Positions 7,348 through 16,231 of a stretch of DNA of 39,490 nt are shown here, piece after piece (within the stretch, counting starts at the first letter, position 1; every line of letters begins with the position of its first letter). The DNA is taken from assembly GCA_002689655.1 (NCBI GenBank), contig NZHC01000027.1:1-39490 (forward strand), read 5' to 3'. The position numbers and the translations under genes were made by a program. Source of the stretch: Rhodopirellula sp. GTDB lineage: Bacteria > Planctomycetota > Planctomycetia > Pirellulales > Pirellulaceae. The notes below the pieces were generated by a model. It was not told where the DNA came from. It did not search any database and saw only the letters and a program-made list of their open reading frames with translations.

Positions 7348-8550
7348 ATGGATGAAATCTTGCGGGAGGAACCTGAAATAGGCTTCGGTGGTGATCCGTT
7401 CAATCCCCACAAGGCACGTCCCATTGAGGTAGTGGGCGGAACCAGTGCTGGGGAATTGAAGACGCGGGTCATGGAGTCCTGTCCGAGAGTCCCTGGTGTC
7501 TATGGCATGTTGGATCGCAGGGGACGCTTGATCTATGTCGGGAAAAGTAAGTCGTTACGGTCTCGGTTGTTGAGCTATTTTGCCGCTTCGAATTCCCGCG
7601 AGAAGGGCGGACGCATCATCGAGAATGCGCGGGCGATTCAGTGGGAAACCCAGCCCAGTGAATTTGCTGCTCTTGTTCGCGAGCAGCATTTGATTCGCAA
7701 ATTTACGCCTCGTTGGAATGTTCAGGGCGTTCCACAGCGGCAGCGGCCGGTCTATCTGTGCCTCGGCAGGAGCCCAGCGTACTTTTTTCTAGCCGCGGTT
7801 CCTCCAGCTGATTGTATTGGGGTGGAAGGACCATTTTTTGGCGCTGTGAGGATGCGACGCGCTGTGGATTGTCTCAATAAGGTGTTCCGTCTCAGAGATT
7901 GCAGTGAAAAGCAAGTGTTTCATTTTGCCGAACAGTTGCAGTTGTTTGATCTTGAACACCGACCAGGTTGTCTGCGGCTCGAGGTCGGAACGTGCGCTGG
8001 ACCGTGTGCGGCAGCGTGCACACGTAGTGAGTATGACGTTTTGGTGAGTGCTGCTGAGAGCTTTCTAGATGGGTTCAACCATGAGCCCTTGCTGAAAATC
8101 CGAGAGCAGATGAAAAGTGCGGTCGCCAACCGTCAGTATGAGCTCGCGGCGCGAGCGCACGAAACGAGCAAGTCGCTTGAGTACATCGATCGTAAGCTCG
8201 TCATGCTTGCTCGTGCACGACGGCGATATACATTCATCTACGCGGTGCCGGGCTACGACGGATGTGGGGCTTGGTACCTGATTCACTGTGGCGAGATCGC
8301 TGATGTGGTGGCAGCTCCGAGGAACCAAACCGAGTATGACGCGTTGAGGCGCAGGATTGGTCATTGGTCAGCTGCGACCTCTGAACGTTTGGCGAGGGGA
8401 CACGGCGAGCATCCTCACACTTTGCAATTAGTTGCCTCCTGGTTTCGCAAGCATCGGGATGAACTCAATGCAACCTTCCCAACTTCCCAGGCTTTCCGCC
8501 GTCCTGCCAATGCCGCCCGTCCAGGGCAGGGGGTTTCCTCTGCCCTATAA
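7348..8550 (+). CDS. UvrC-like GIY-YIG nuclease (Cho-type half UvrC)
   Basis: This 400-residue protein resembles the N-terminal half of the UvrC excinuclease, which makes the 3' incision in nucleotide excision repair after binding UvrB. It shows the GIY-YIG fold: GVYGML, then LIYVGKSKSLRSRLLSYF with the catalytic Arg, the Glu in ALVREQHLIRK and PRWN. The cysteine module follows (RDC ... PGC ... GTC AGPC), then a UVR-like helical segment (NRQYELAARAHETSKSLEYI) and a terminal domain ending ASWFRKHRDEL. The RNase H-like nuclease and helix-hairpin-helix domains of full UvrC are missing, as in E. coli Cho. The frame could begin at TTG 7309, but the ATG at 7348 is more natural, with GGAC upstream. 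Role in repair is inferred from the family. Confidence 0.85.
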   Translation: MDEILREEPEIGFGGDPFNPHKARPIEVVGGTSAGELKTRVMESCPRVPGVYGMLDRRGRLIYVGKSKSLRSRLLSYFAASNSREKGGRIIENARAIQWETQPSEFAALVREQHLIRKFTPRWNVQGVPQRQRPVYLCLGRSPAYFFLAAVPPADCIGVEGPFFGAVRMRRAVDCLNKVFRLRDCSEKQVFHFAEQLQLFDLEHRPGCLRLEVGTCAGPCAAACTRSEYDVLVSAAESFLDGFNHEPLLKIREQMKSAVANRQYELAARAHETSKSLEYIDRKLVMLARARRRYTFIYAVPGYDGCGAWYLIHCGEIADVVAAPRNQTEYDALRRRIGHWSAATSERLARGHGEHPHTLQLVASWFRKHRDELNATFPTSQAFRRPANAARPGQGVSSAL

Positions 8551-8590
8551 TAACCGATCACTTCAAAAGACTCGTTTCAGAGGTTTACCA

Positions 8591-9826
8591 ATGCGTTTCA
8601 CTTCTTTGTGTTGTGCTCTGCTCGCACTCTCAGGTTTACTGCCCAGCGTTGCCATTGGAGCTGACTGGAATCAGTGGCGTGGCCCCAACCGAGACAGTGC
8701 GCTGACCGAAAGCGAATGGCCCGACGCCCTCAACGGCCGGATGGAGCTCCTTTGGGAAAAGCCGCATGAGCCAAGTTACAGCGGGCCAATCACCCAGGAC
8801 GGCCTCGTCTTCACGACGGAGACGATCGGGAAAAAGACTGAAAAGGTAACAGCCTACAATCTCAAGACAGGTGAGTTGGTATGGGAAAAGGAGTGGGCCG
8901 GAGCCATGGCTGTTCCTTTCTTCGCAGCGTCCAACGGTGATTGGATTCGGTCGACACCAGCAGTCTCCGGAAACAATCTGTTGATCCTCGGAATGCGAGA
9001 TGTGCTTGTTTGTCTTGATACGAAGACGGGAAAGGAGAACTGGAGGCTTGACTTTCCATCCAAAACCGGTTCGCCGTTGCCTGCATTCGGTGCAGTCTGT
9101 TCACCGCTGATCGATGGCGACGTCGCTTATGTTCAGTCGGGTGGCGCGCTCGTGAAAGTATCGATGGATGACGGCAAGGTGTTATGGTCATCGCTAGAAG
9201 ATACGAAGGGGATGATGAGCAGCGGGTCGTTCTCAAGCCCGGTAATTGCGACATTGGCTGGCCAAAGACAACTGGTGGTTCAGACCCGGCAAGCACTCTG
9301 TGGTGTGAATCTTGAGTCCGGCAAGCTTTTGTGGCAGCAGCCGATTGAGTCTTTTCGAGGAATGAATATCCTGACCCCTGTGATCAAGGGGGATCGGATC
9401 TTCAACACCGCGCACAGCGGAAAAGCCCAACTTTTTGAGATAGCAAAAGGTGACGATGGCGAGTGGTCAGTTGATGAACTTTGGAGTCAAAAGAGTCAGG
9501 GTTATATGTCTTCGCCCGTGCTAATTGGCGACACTATCTATCTTCACCAGAAGAATCAGCGTGCGACTGCTCTCGGAACTGAGGATGGAGAGGTTCGTTG
9601 GACTAGTTCACCATTTGGAAAGTATTGGAGCATGGCTACCAACGGTCAAAAAATTCTGGCTTTGGACAACTCGGGTGAGTTGCTCCTCGTCACTCCGTCA
9701 AGCATTGCCTTGGAGATCGACGATCGAATGAAAGTGGCGGAAGACTCTTGGGCACATATCGCGATTACAGACGATTTGGTGATCGTGCGAGACTTGAAAG
9801 CCCTGAAAGTGTATCAGTGGAAGTAG
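8591..9826 (+). CDS. Secreted PQQ-like beta-propeller protein (BamB/quinoprotein-like)
   Basis: The product (411 residues) has a signal peptide, MRFTSLCCALLALSGLLPSV, with probable cleavage near AIGA, followed by WNQWRGPNRDSA, the start motif of a large planctomycete group of periplasmic beta-propellers. Repeated blades of the form AYNLKTGELVWEKEW, CLDTKTGKENWRLDF, KVSMDDGKVLWSS and GVNLESGKLLWQQ carry the PQQ-repeat Trp and Gly positions. Such proteins either act as scaffolds like BamB or bind PQQ; no catalytic dehydrogenase residues are evident, so I do not call an enzyme. The frame extends 53 codons upstream inside the preceding gene, but an AGAGG box at 8579-8583 stands 7 bases before the ATG at 8591, which fixes the start. 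It probably shares a transcript with the UvrC-like gene and ends in an intrinsic terminator. Confidence 0.88.
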   Translation: MRFTSLCCALLALSGLLPSVAIGADWNQWRGPNRDSALTESEWPDALNGRMELLWEKPHEPSYSGPITQDGLVFTTETIGKKTEKVTAYNLKTGELVWEKEWAGAMAVPFFAASNGDWIRSTPAVSGNNLLILGMRDVLVCLDTKTGKENWRLDFPSKTGSPLPAFGAVCSPLIDGDVAYVQSGGALVKVSMDDGKVLWSSLEDTKGMMSSGSFSSPVIATLAGQRQLVVQTRQALCGVNLESGKLLWQQPIESFRGMNILTPVIKGDRIFNTAHSGKAQLFEIAKGDDGEWSVDELWSQKSQGYMSSPVLIGDTIYLHQKNQRATALGTEDGEVRWTSSPFGKYWSMATNGQKILALDNSGELLLVTPSSIALEIDDRMKVAEDSWAHIAITDDLVIVRDLKALKVYQWK

Positions 9827-9860
9827 ATCGGGTCCGCCAACTGTAAGGGTTCCATTGCCG

Positions 9861-9890
9861 ACTGCCAGTCTCCCTGCTGGCAGTTTTTTT
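9861..9890 (+). terminator. Rho-independent terminator of the beta-propeller gene
   Basis: ACTGCCAG (9861-9868) and CTGGCAGT (9877-9884) form a perfect 8-bp stem with an 8-base loop, followed directly by a run of T. It stands 35 bases after the stop codon at 9826. Confidence 0.92.
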
Positions 9891-10110
9891 TGCGTGGTCT
9901 TATTCTTATGGGAAACAAGGATTGAATGTGCTGGCCCCACAGGATGGGTGACCTCGCACGAAGGGGATACTCGAGAGTTGCTAGTGGCGAGCAGATCAGG
10001 GCGGCGTTGGACAAGTGATTCCTTCAGGGTGGATATCGTCCTTCAAAGTGTTGCGTCCGAACGTGGTGTTTAGCAATGTTGGTCGAGCCAATAGGTTGAG
10101 TTGGGGCTAT

Positions 10111-11691
10111 CTACCTTCGGGAGGAATCGAACGGGGGAGCCTCGTATTTTTCACGCAAATGCCTGAATTCAGTCTTCAGGGCACTGAGAATGACCTGATA
10201 TTCTTCTGCAGCATGAACGCTCTTCATTTCCTGTGGATCTTCAGTCAGATCATAGAGATTCCAGTCCTCGCTCTTGGGAAAATAAATCAGTTTGTGGGTG
10301 TCGGTGCGGACGCCAAAGTGTTGGGGAACTGCGTGTTCGCCAAGTTCATAATAGGCGTAATAAAGTGACTGCCGCCAAGCTTTTGGGCCCGTTTCCAATA
10401 GTGGCAGTAATGATTTTCCCTGAACCTCTTCGGGAGTCGGCAATCCAGCCGCGTGTAAGAAGGTGGGGGCATAATCTATGTTTTGAATCAGTTGAGCAGG
10501 GCGTGACCCTGGTTGGACCCTATCCGGCCAGCGGATCAGGAAAGGCATACGAAACGATTCTTCGAACATCCATCGTTTGTCGTACCAGCCATGCTCACCA
10601 AGGAAGAAACCTTGGTCTGAAGAGTAGATCACAATGGTGTTTTCGGTCAGTCCATTGGCATCCAGATAATCGAGCATTTGTCCGACACTTTCATCAACAG
10701 CTTTGACTGTGCTGAGATAATTTCGCATGTATCGTCTGTATTTCCAGCGAACGATATCCTCGTCGCTCATCCCACCTGAAGCGTAGTCTTTCAAGAATCG
10801 TTGGTTGTGTGGTGAGAAATAATTGTCCCACTGCTCTTTTTGAGCAGCTGTCATGCGATTGTATTCTGGGGTGCCGTACCGATCAGGTTTGGGGAGCCGG
10901 ATGTCTCCACGTTCGTCCTTCCTGATCTTTGCGTCGTAGGCCCAGTCAAAGTGGCGATCGATCTCCATTTCATTTGAAGCCAGGGACGAGTGCCGATTGT
11001 AGTAATTGTCGAACAGCGTTTCGGGTTCTGGGATTTCTACCTCGTCGAATGAGCCTAAGTGCCGTATTGCTGGGGCAAACGTACGATGGGGCGCCTTATG
11101 TTGGCACATCAAAAAGAAAGGCTTTGACTTGTCACGGTCATCCAGCCAGTTGATGGCTTTCTTGGTTGTCAGATCGGTGGCATAACCTTCAAAACGCTGT
11201 TTACTGCCATCCATCTGAATGAAGACTGGGTTGTAGTAACTGCCTTGCCCTGGAAACACCTCCCAATGATCGAATCCAACCGGGTTTGTTTTGAGGTGCC
11301 ATTTTCCAATCACGGCGGTGTTGTAACCACCTTTTTGCAGTGATTTCGCGACCGTCCATTGGTTGGGGTCGAACGTGTTTCCATTCCGCATGAAGCCATT
11401 CTTATGGCTGTGTTTGCCAGTCAGGATCGTCGCTCGGGATGGACCACAAATGGAATTGGCACAAAAGGAATTGGTGAAAATCGCACCCTCCCTTGCGATC
11501 CGATCGATATTGGGAGTCGGAGCCACTGCTGCGAGTGAACCACCGTAGGCCGAGATGGATTTGATCGCATGATCATCCGAAAATAAAAACAGGATGTTTG
11601 GACGTTCAGCTGGTGCGGCGGTGCTGAACAACATCGCCAGCAGTGAGAGTGTCAGGATGCGGCGTGTCGGACGTGCAAGGCTGTGATTCAC
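10111..11691 (-). CDS. Secreted S1 sulfatase, N-acetylglucosamine-6-sulfatase-like
   Basis: This 526-residue enzyme hydrolyses sulfate esters, most likely on a sulfated polysaccharide, in the periplasm. A signal peptide (MNHSLARPTRRILTLSLLAMLF, cleavage near APA) is followed by the metal-binding NILFLFSDDH (Asp39, Asp40). The active-site motif is ICGPSRATILTG with Cys82, which must be converted to formylglycine by a separate enzyme not encoded here. Downstream are GKWHLKTNPVGFDHW, GQGSYYNP and KPFFLMCQHKAPHR, which resemble the GlcNAc-6-O-sulfatase subgroup (S1_11) more than generic arylsulfatases. The metal site is completed by YSSDQGFFLGEHG. The length is normal. It is a single gene on this strand, 525 bases from the divergent beta-helix gene. 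The substrate is inference. Confidence 0.9.
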   Translation of the reverse strand: MNHSLARPTRRILTLSLLAMLFSTAAPAERPNILFLFSDDHAIKSISAYGGSLAAVAPTPNIDRIAREGAIFTNSFCANSICGPSRATILTGKHSHKNGFMRNGNTFDPNQWTVAKSLQKGGYNTAVIGKWHLKTNPVGFDHWEVFPGQGSYYNPVFIQMDGSKQRFEGYATDLTTKKAINWLDDRDKSKPFFLMCQHKAPHRTFAPAIRHLGSFDEVEIPEPETLFDNYYNRHSSLASNEMEIDRHFDWAYDAKIRKDERGDIRLPKPDRYGTPEYNRMTAAQKEQWDNYFSPHNQRFLKDYASGGMSDEDIVRWKYRRYMRNYLSTVKAVDESVGQMLDYLDANGLTENTIVIYSSDQGFFLGEHGWYDKRWMFEESFRMPFLIRWPDRVQPGSRPAQLIQNIDYAPTFLHAAGLPTPEEVQGKSLLPLLETGPKAWRQSLYYAYYELGEHAVPQHFGVRTDTHKLIYFPKSEDWNLYDLTEDPQEMKSVHAAEEYQVILSALKTEFRHLREKYEAPPFDSSRR

Positions 11692-12217
11692 GGAGGGGAC
11701 TCGCTTGGGGGCGTTTTTCGTTAAGTGAAATGGCTTTGGACTGATGCGGAATGAGGGGCGTGCAGTTGTTCAATCTCCATCAGCTAAAACGATAACACGG
11801 TGACGAAGACAAGGACAGTCGCGGGTAGTCCCGTGCAAATGCAAACAACAGCTCAAGTACCCGACATAAGCCTTCGGTGATAGGGGCAGCCCAACGCAGG
11901 GGAATCAGCCCAGCGCAGGGGAATCAGCCCAGCGCAGGGGAATCAACCCGGCACCGGGCGATGCAGTACTATAAAGACGGATCGGATAAGCAGGAATTCG
12001 GGGCTGGTGTCCGCATTGGTCTGACGAAGAAACTGTTGTTTTGCCGAGATCAGGATCCCAACACACGTGCCTGTAAGAACTGCAAGGTGTCCTGGACGAC
12101 TGGAAAGCTACAGTTTTGGTCTTCGACGGTAGTGATTTGAAGAAGGCAGCTAAAGCAAGTGTGCTGGGATTCGTGTGATGCAGGGTGAGTCAGTGTGTGC
12201 CGTTTGGGAGTTGATAA
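11692..12217. other. Divergent intergenic region, sulfatase / beta-helix protein
   Basis: It contains a 19-bp tandem repeat (11886-11949). A frame starting at ATG 11961 encodes 59 residues ending in TTGKLQFWSSTVVI with two CxxC-like cysteines, but no family is recognised and it may be chance. No promoter is clear. Confidence 0.5.
11886..11949. repeat. 19-bp tandem repeat, about 3.5 copies
   Basis: The unit AATCAGCCCAGCGCAGGGG is exact at 11903-11921 and 11922-11940. It is preceded by a copy with one change (GCAGCCCAACGCAGGGG) and followed by AATCAACCC. It sits between two divergent genes, not at a gene end. Confidence 0.93.
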
Positions 12218-13933
12218 ATGATCGCTGAGTTGATAGAGCGTCCTTGTAATGGAGTGGCTTCAAGGTTGGGTGTTTGGGTAACACTCCTCATGCTGATAAC
12301 GACCTTGCAAGTTCACTACTGCCACGGAAAAATTCTGCATGTGCCGGAGGAATTTCGGTTGATCCAGAGTGCAATTGATAAGGCAAGTCCTGGCGACTGC
12401 GTACTCGTTCAGCAGGGACGTTACAGCGAGCGTCTGGTACTTGCTGCTGGCGTGATCGTGCGAAGTGCTGGCGGGGAAGATAGGGGCGTGTTGGGGCTTC
12501 AGCGCGCAGAGAAAACCATACTCGATGGTGAAGGCGGCTCAAACAGGTTGCCAGGGGTGCAAATGGCAAGTGCCAGTGTGCTGGATGGGTTCACGGTAAC
12601 TAATGTCGGCACCTTTGATACATTGCGGTGGGAAAAGCATGATGAAAGTTCGGGGAGTCAGCAAAAACATGCGTTGATTGGTGCCCCAGGGATCGCCGGT
12701 ATATCGGTGGATGATGTTGCTTGTCAGGTGGTCAATAATCTTGTGCACCACATTGGATACACAGGGATTGCCGTTCGCGGTCCGGAAACCGTTGGTTGTA
12801 TGATCACAAACAATTTCTGCTACCGAAACATGGGAGGAGGTATCGGCTTCATGGATCAGGCACGTGGTTTGGTAAAGGGAAATCAATGCTTTGAAAACTT
12901 CTATGCAGGGATTGGACATGAAAATGCCAGTCCGACGATCATCGAGAATACATGTCGGAATAATATCAGGGCGGGGATTGGTATCAGTGAGGGGGCCTGT
13001 CCCATCGTGATGCGGAACCGGTGCTATGAAAATCGGCGGGCGGGCATTGGAGCCCGAACCGGCTCAGCGACGCGTCCGCTCATCGAGGACAATGACTGTT
13101 ACCGTAACGGGATGGCGGGCATTGGTGCCGATGAGAAAGCAGCGCCCACCATCTGGGGAAACAGGTGTTACCAGAATCAAATGTCCGGGATCGGTTCGCG
13201 AGCACACGCGTCTCCGACAATTGTGGGAAATGAGTGTTACGAGAACGAGATGTCAGGGATTGGGCAGGAAGGTAACGCGAAACCAACGCTGATCAATAAT
13301 CACAGCCACCACAATAAGCTATCCGGGCTGGGGTTCAGCGCTTGCAAGGAAGGCTCTTGCATTGCGATCGGCAATCGCATTCTTGAGAATGGAAAAGTGG
13401 CTGTCGGTATCGAGGCAGGATGGAACGTGACATTTCTGTCGAATGAGTTCGAAAGAACAGGTGGACTGCCGCCGATTGTGATGGTGTTCAAAAATGCCAC
13501 GGCAGTTTTCCGTGACAATGTGATTTCAGGGCAAGGGGTCGCAGGCGTGCGAGTTGCCGGCGCCGTGGTCATGGATGGGAATCGATTTGTCGGGAAAAAA
13601 ATGCGACCCGCAGGGCCACCAAACTTCGGAGTCTGGGCTCTTGGTGGATCCCATGTCACTTTACGGGACAATCAGTTCAGCAAGTGGCGACATGCAGTGC
13701 AGGCCTCAGAGGCCATCGTCAATGTGCAAGAAAATCGCGTTTCTGAATTTCATCGATATGCGTTCCAGTTGCAAAAGTTGAAGCCAGGCAGCGTGATCTC
13801 GGGTAATCAAGTGACGAGTGGCAGCAAAGGTGACGCTGTTTTAGGTGGTGATGTTGGTAGCGATGGAGCTGATAAGATACGCGTTGAACGCAACACGCTG
13901 GCCCCGGTGAAGAGTGAGAGTGAGCGTAACTGA
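12218..13933 (+). CDS. Secreted right-handed beta-helix protein (NosD/pectate-lyase-like fold)
   Basis: The 571-residue product begins with a hydrophobic export segment (VWVTLLMLITTLQVHY) and the typical entry strand of parallel beta-helix proteins, LIQSAIDKASPGDCVLVQQGRYSE. Residues about 190-390 contain eight or so tandem rungs of roughly 23 residues with the pattern N-x-C-Y-x-N-x-x-x-A/S-G-I-G followed by A-x-P-T-I. The consensus is strongly conserved inside this protein, which points to recent rung duplication. The C-terminal part has more degenerate rungs (VVMDGNRFVGK, HVTLRDNQFSKW). This fold is found in polysaccharide lyases and surface proteins; I see no catalytic triad that would prove an enzyme. 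GGGAG at 12206-12210 lies 7 bases before the ATG. It converges with the esterase gene. Confidence 0.85.
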   Translation: MIAELIERPCNGVASRLGVWVTLLMLITTLQVHYCHGKILHVPEEFRLIQSAIDKASPGDCVLVQQGRYSERLVLAAGVIVRSAGGEDRGVLGLQRAEKTILDGEGGSNRLPGVQMASASVLDGFTVTNVGTFDTLRWEKHDESSGSQQKHALIGAPGIAGISVDDVACQVVNNLVHHIGYTGIAVRGPETVGCMITNNFCYRNMGGGIGFMDQARGLVKGNQCFENFYAGIGHENASPTIIENTCRNNIRAGIGISEGACPIVMRNRCYENRRAGIGARTGSATRPLIEDNDCYRNGMAGIGADEKAAPTIWGNRCYQNQMSGIGSRAHASPTIVGNECYENEMSGIGQEGNAKPTLINNHSHHNKLSGLGFSACKEGSCIAIGNRILENGKVAVGIEAGWNVTFLSNEFERTGGLPPIVMVFKNATAVFRDNVISGQGVAGVRVAGAVVMDGNRFVGKKMRPAGPPNFGVWALGGSHVTLRDNQFSKWRHAVQASEAIVNVQENRVSEFHRYAFQLQKLKPGSVISGNQVTSGSKGDAVLGGDVGSDGADKIRVERNTLAPVKSESERN

Positions 13934-14025
13934 ATGGGACGCTGCTTGTTTGTTACTCAGCACTCGGGACTGGTGGAGTTTTCAACCATGCCCTGAAAGC
14001 AGAGGGGCGGCCCGCCGTCGCGGCA

Positions 14026-14814
14026 TTACTGTGCGAATAGCCATTCCCATGTGTCGGGATCGCTGTATGCCTTTTCCCACGCGGCAACGTGTCCAGCATT
14101 TGGGTAAATGGTGAACTTGCAATTCTGGCTGCCGGCGTCAAGCAGCGATTTTACCAGCATTTCGGTCTCAACAACGGGAACGGAATTGTCGTGACTGCCG
14201 TGAAAGGTCCAAATCGGTAACGACGTTGCTTTGCGCAGGCCTGCGGGGGAGAACTCATTGGTGATGCCACGTTTGCGTCCCGGGCGGTTGGCTGGCAAGT
14301 TGAATGGGTTGCCGCCGCCACAGATTGGAATCGCTGCGGCAAAGTAGTCAGGGTAGTTAGAAATAAAACTCCAGATGCCATAGCCACCCATGCTAAGCCC
14401 TGTTACGTACAGACGATCCTTATCAATATCCTTTCGCTTCTGAATGACTTCGTCGACGAGAGCTTTGAGAGTTTCGGTGCGCCACCAACTGTCACGTGGA
14501 CATTGAGGCGAGATCACAATGCAGCGGTTCAGTTCGTCAAACTGTTGGATCAGCTTTGGCGGTCCGTGCTTTTTGACTTTTGGCAACTCATCTCCACACT
14601 CGCCATATCCGTGCAAAAATAGCAGCAGAGGCCAACCGTTCTCGGGGGGCGTAGTCGAGGGTTCTTGCAGCAGGTAATCCAGTTGTTGATCACCAACCCG
14701 CTTACTCATTCGCTTCGAAACTTCTGCTGTGGTGGGTCGTGCGTTTTCCTGAGCGTTCACAGAAACGATAAACGCGAACATGCAAGCGATAAGAAATGGC
14801 GTGAAGTGAGGCAT
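14026..14814 (-). CDS. Secreted alpha/beta-hydrolase esterase
   Basis: The product (262 residues) is an exported serine hydrolase of the esterase/prolyl-oligopeptidase-like type. The signal peptide MPHFTPFLIACMFAFIVSVNA is followed by the oxyanion region LLLFLHGYGECGDE. The nucleophile elbow is GLSMGGYG (Ser141), the acid is Asp209 in FHGSHDNSVP, and the base is His242 in YPNAGHVAAWEKAY. The pattern resembles the feruloyl-esterase or polyhydroxybutyrate-depolymerase-like group. The frame extends 34 codons upstream into xseA, but the ATG at 14814 begins the signal peptide. It follows xseA by 43 bases on the same strand and may be cotranscribed. The substrate is unknown. Confidence 0.87.
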   Translation of the reverse strand: MPHFTPFLIACMFAFIVSVNAQENARPTTAEVSKRMSKRVGDQQLDYLLQEPSTTPPENGWPLLLFLHGYGECGDELPKVKKHGPPKLIQQFDELNRCIVISPQCPRDSWWRTETLKALVDEVIQKRKDIDKDRLYVTGLSMGGYGIWSFISNYPDYFAAAIPICGGGNPFNLPANRPGRKRGITNEFSPAGLRKATSLPIWTFHGSHDNSVPVVETEMLVKSLLDAGSQNCKFTIYPNAGHVAAWEKAYSDPDTWEWLFAQ

Positions 14815-14857
14815 TGAGAGAGCGAGGGGGTGATGTGTGATTGGCAAGAACGAACGG

Positions 14858-16075
14858 TCAGTCGTCGTAAGTGTTGATTGTCTTGACCACGGACTCAATG
14901 TCGCCGTGTTCGACACGACTTCGAATGATGTCTCCGGGGCTCACCTGGGTTGGATTTTGGATGGTTTGGTCATCAGAGTCCAAAGTAACGCTGTAGCCTC
15001 TGGCTAAAACGTTCAGAGGCGACAAGGCAGAGAGTGTCGCTGCAGCTTTTCCCAGTTTGGCTTTATGCAGTGCCATCCGAGTAAACATCGCTTTCCTGCC
15101 TCGGGCGTCGAGTTCATCGAGTTGACGGAACCTGCGTTGCACAAGCTCATGAGGGCGTTTGAGAATGGACCGTGTCTGCAATGAATCGAGACGATTTTGT
15201 CGCGAGTTGATCGCGTTTCTGGCAGTTCTGTCCAGTCTCGCTCGCATGTCGTTCAGGCTTCGGACAATAAGGTCCCGGTCTGGTAATGCGCAGGTGGCAC
15301 CATCGGTCGGTGTCAAAGCCCGCACATCGGCAGCAAGGTCACAGAGTGTGATGTCTACTTCATGCCCGACTGCAGAGACCGTCGGGATCTTGCACTGGGC
15401 GATAGCCCGAACTACTGGCTCCTCGTTAAAACACCAAAGGTCTTCCAGGCTTCCACCGCCGCGAGTGACAACCAAGGTGTCAAGCCGTGGGGTGATCTTT
15501 TGGGCGGTGCGGATTGCTTTGGCGATGGAGGCGGACGCACCCTGACCTTGAACAAGAGTTGGAATGATCAGGATTTCAACACCCGGCCAGCGTTGGGCAG
15601 CTGCCTTCAGGAAGTCGCGGATGGCAGCACCGCTTGGGCTGGTAACCACGCCCAGACGCCTTGGGAATCGTGGCAATGGTCGTTTGCGTTCGGCAGCGAA
15701 TAGCCCCTCCGCGTTCAGCTTCTGTTTTAATTCAAGAAATGCTTGCTGTAATGGGCCAAGGCCCTGCGTCTGTACCTTACGCACAACCAGAGAGTAGGAT
15801 CCGCGAGCTGCATAGACTTCCACATCGCCGAAGCAGAGTACTGACTGACCCTCCTTTAGCTGCGTGGTCATCCGGGCGGCGGTGCTACGCCAAATTACAC
15901 CCCTGATTTGTGAATGTTCATCTTTCAGAGTGAAGTAAATGTGTCCGCTGCGTGGTCTGGTAAGATCTGAAATTTCACCCTCCACACAAATCGAGGGAAA
16001 CGTGCCTTCGAGGATCGCTTTTACATGGCCCGTCAATTCACTGACTGAGACCGGTCTTGGGGGGGCAGAGCTCAA
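14858..16075 (-). CDS. xseA: Exodeoxyribonuclease VII large subunit
   Basis: XseA is the catalytic subunit of the single-strand-specific exonuclease VII, active in mismatch repair and in degrading damaged DNA in the cytosol. The N-terminal OB fold is evident (VSVSELTGHVKAILEGTFPSICVEGEIS, then SGHIYFTLKDE). The catalytic domain carries LGVVTSPSGAAIRDF, VTRGGGSLEDLWCFNEE and SAVGHEVDITLCDLAADVRALTPTDGA, and a coiled-coil region follows before the C-terminal ARGYSVT motif. At 405 residues it is slightly short but complete. The family's usual APTPSAAAE segment reads ALTPTDGATCA here. The small subunit gene xseB, which normally follows, is not downstream; an esterase gene takes that place. Confidence 0.95.
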   Translation of the reverse strand: MSSAPPRPVSVSELTGHVKAILEGTFPSICVEGEISDLTRPRSGHIYFTLKDEHSQIRGVIWRSTAARMTTQLKEGQSVLCFGDVEVYAARGSYSLVVRKVQTQGLGPLQQAFLELKQKLNAEGLFAAERKRPLPRFPRRLGVVTSPSGAAIRDFLKAAAQRWPGVEILIIPTLVQGQGASASIAKAIRTAQKITPRLDTLVVTRGGGSLEDLWCFNEEPVVRAIAQCKIPTVSAVGHEVDITLCDLAADVRALTPTDGATCALPDRDLIVRSLNDMRARLDRTARNAINSRQNRLDSLQTRSILKRPHELVQRRFRQLDELDARGRKAMFTRMALHKAKLGKAAATLSALSPLNVLARGYSVTLDSDDQTIQNPTQVSPGDIIRSRVEHGDIESVVKTINTYDD

Positions 16076-16231
16076 CGCATCTTCTTTCAGTCAGTGGTGG
16101 CTCGGGATGGATCAATCATAGCCAATCGAGCAGGGCAGGTTCTGGGTGAGCAATCCGAATGAATTGGCGTCGCTGTTCTTGTTTGCGTCGAGGAACAATT
16201 CAGATGGGTTTGGGAAGGAATACGTGGCCAC

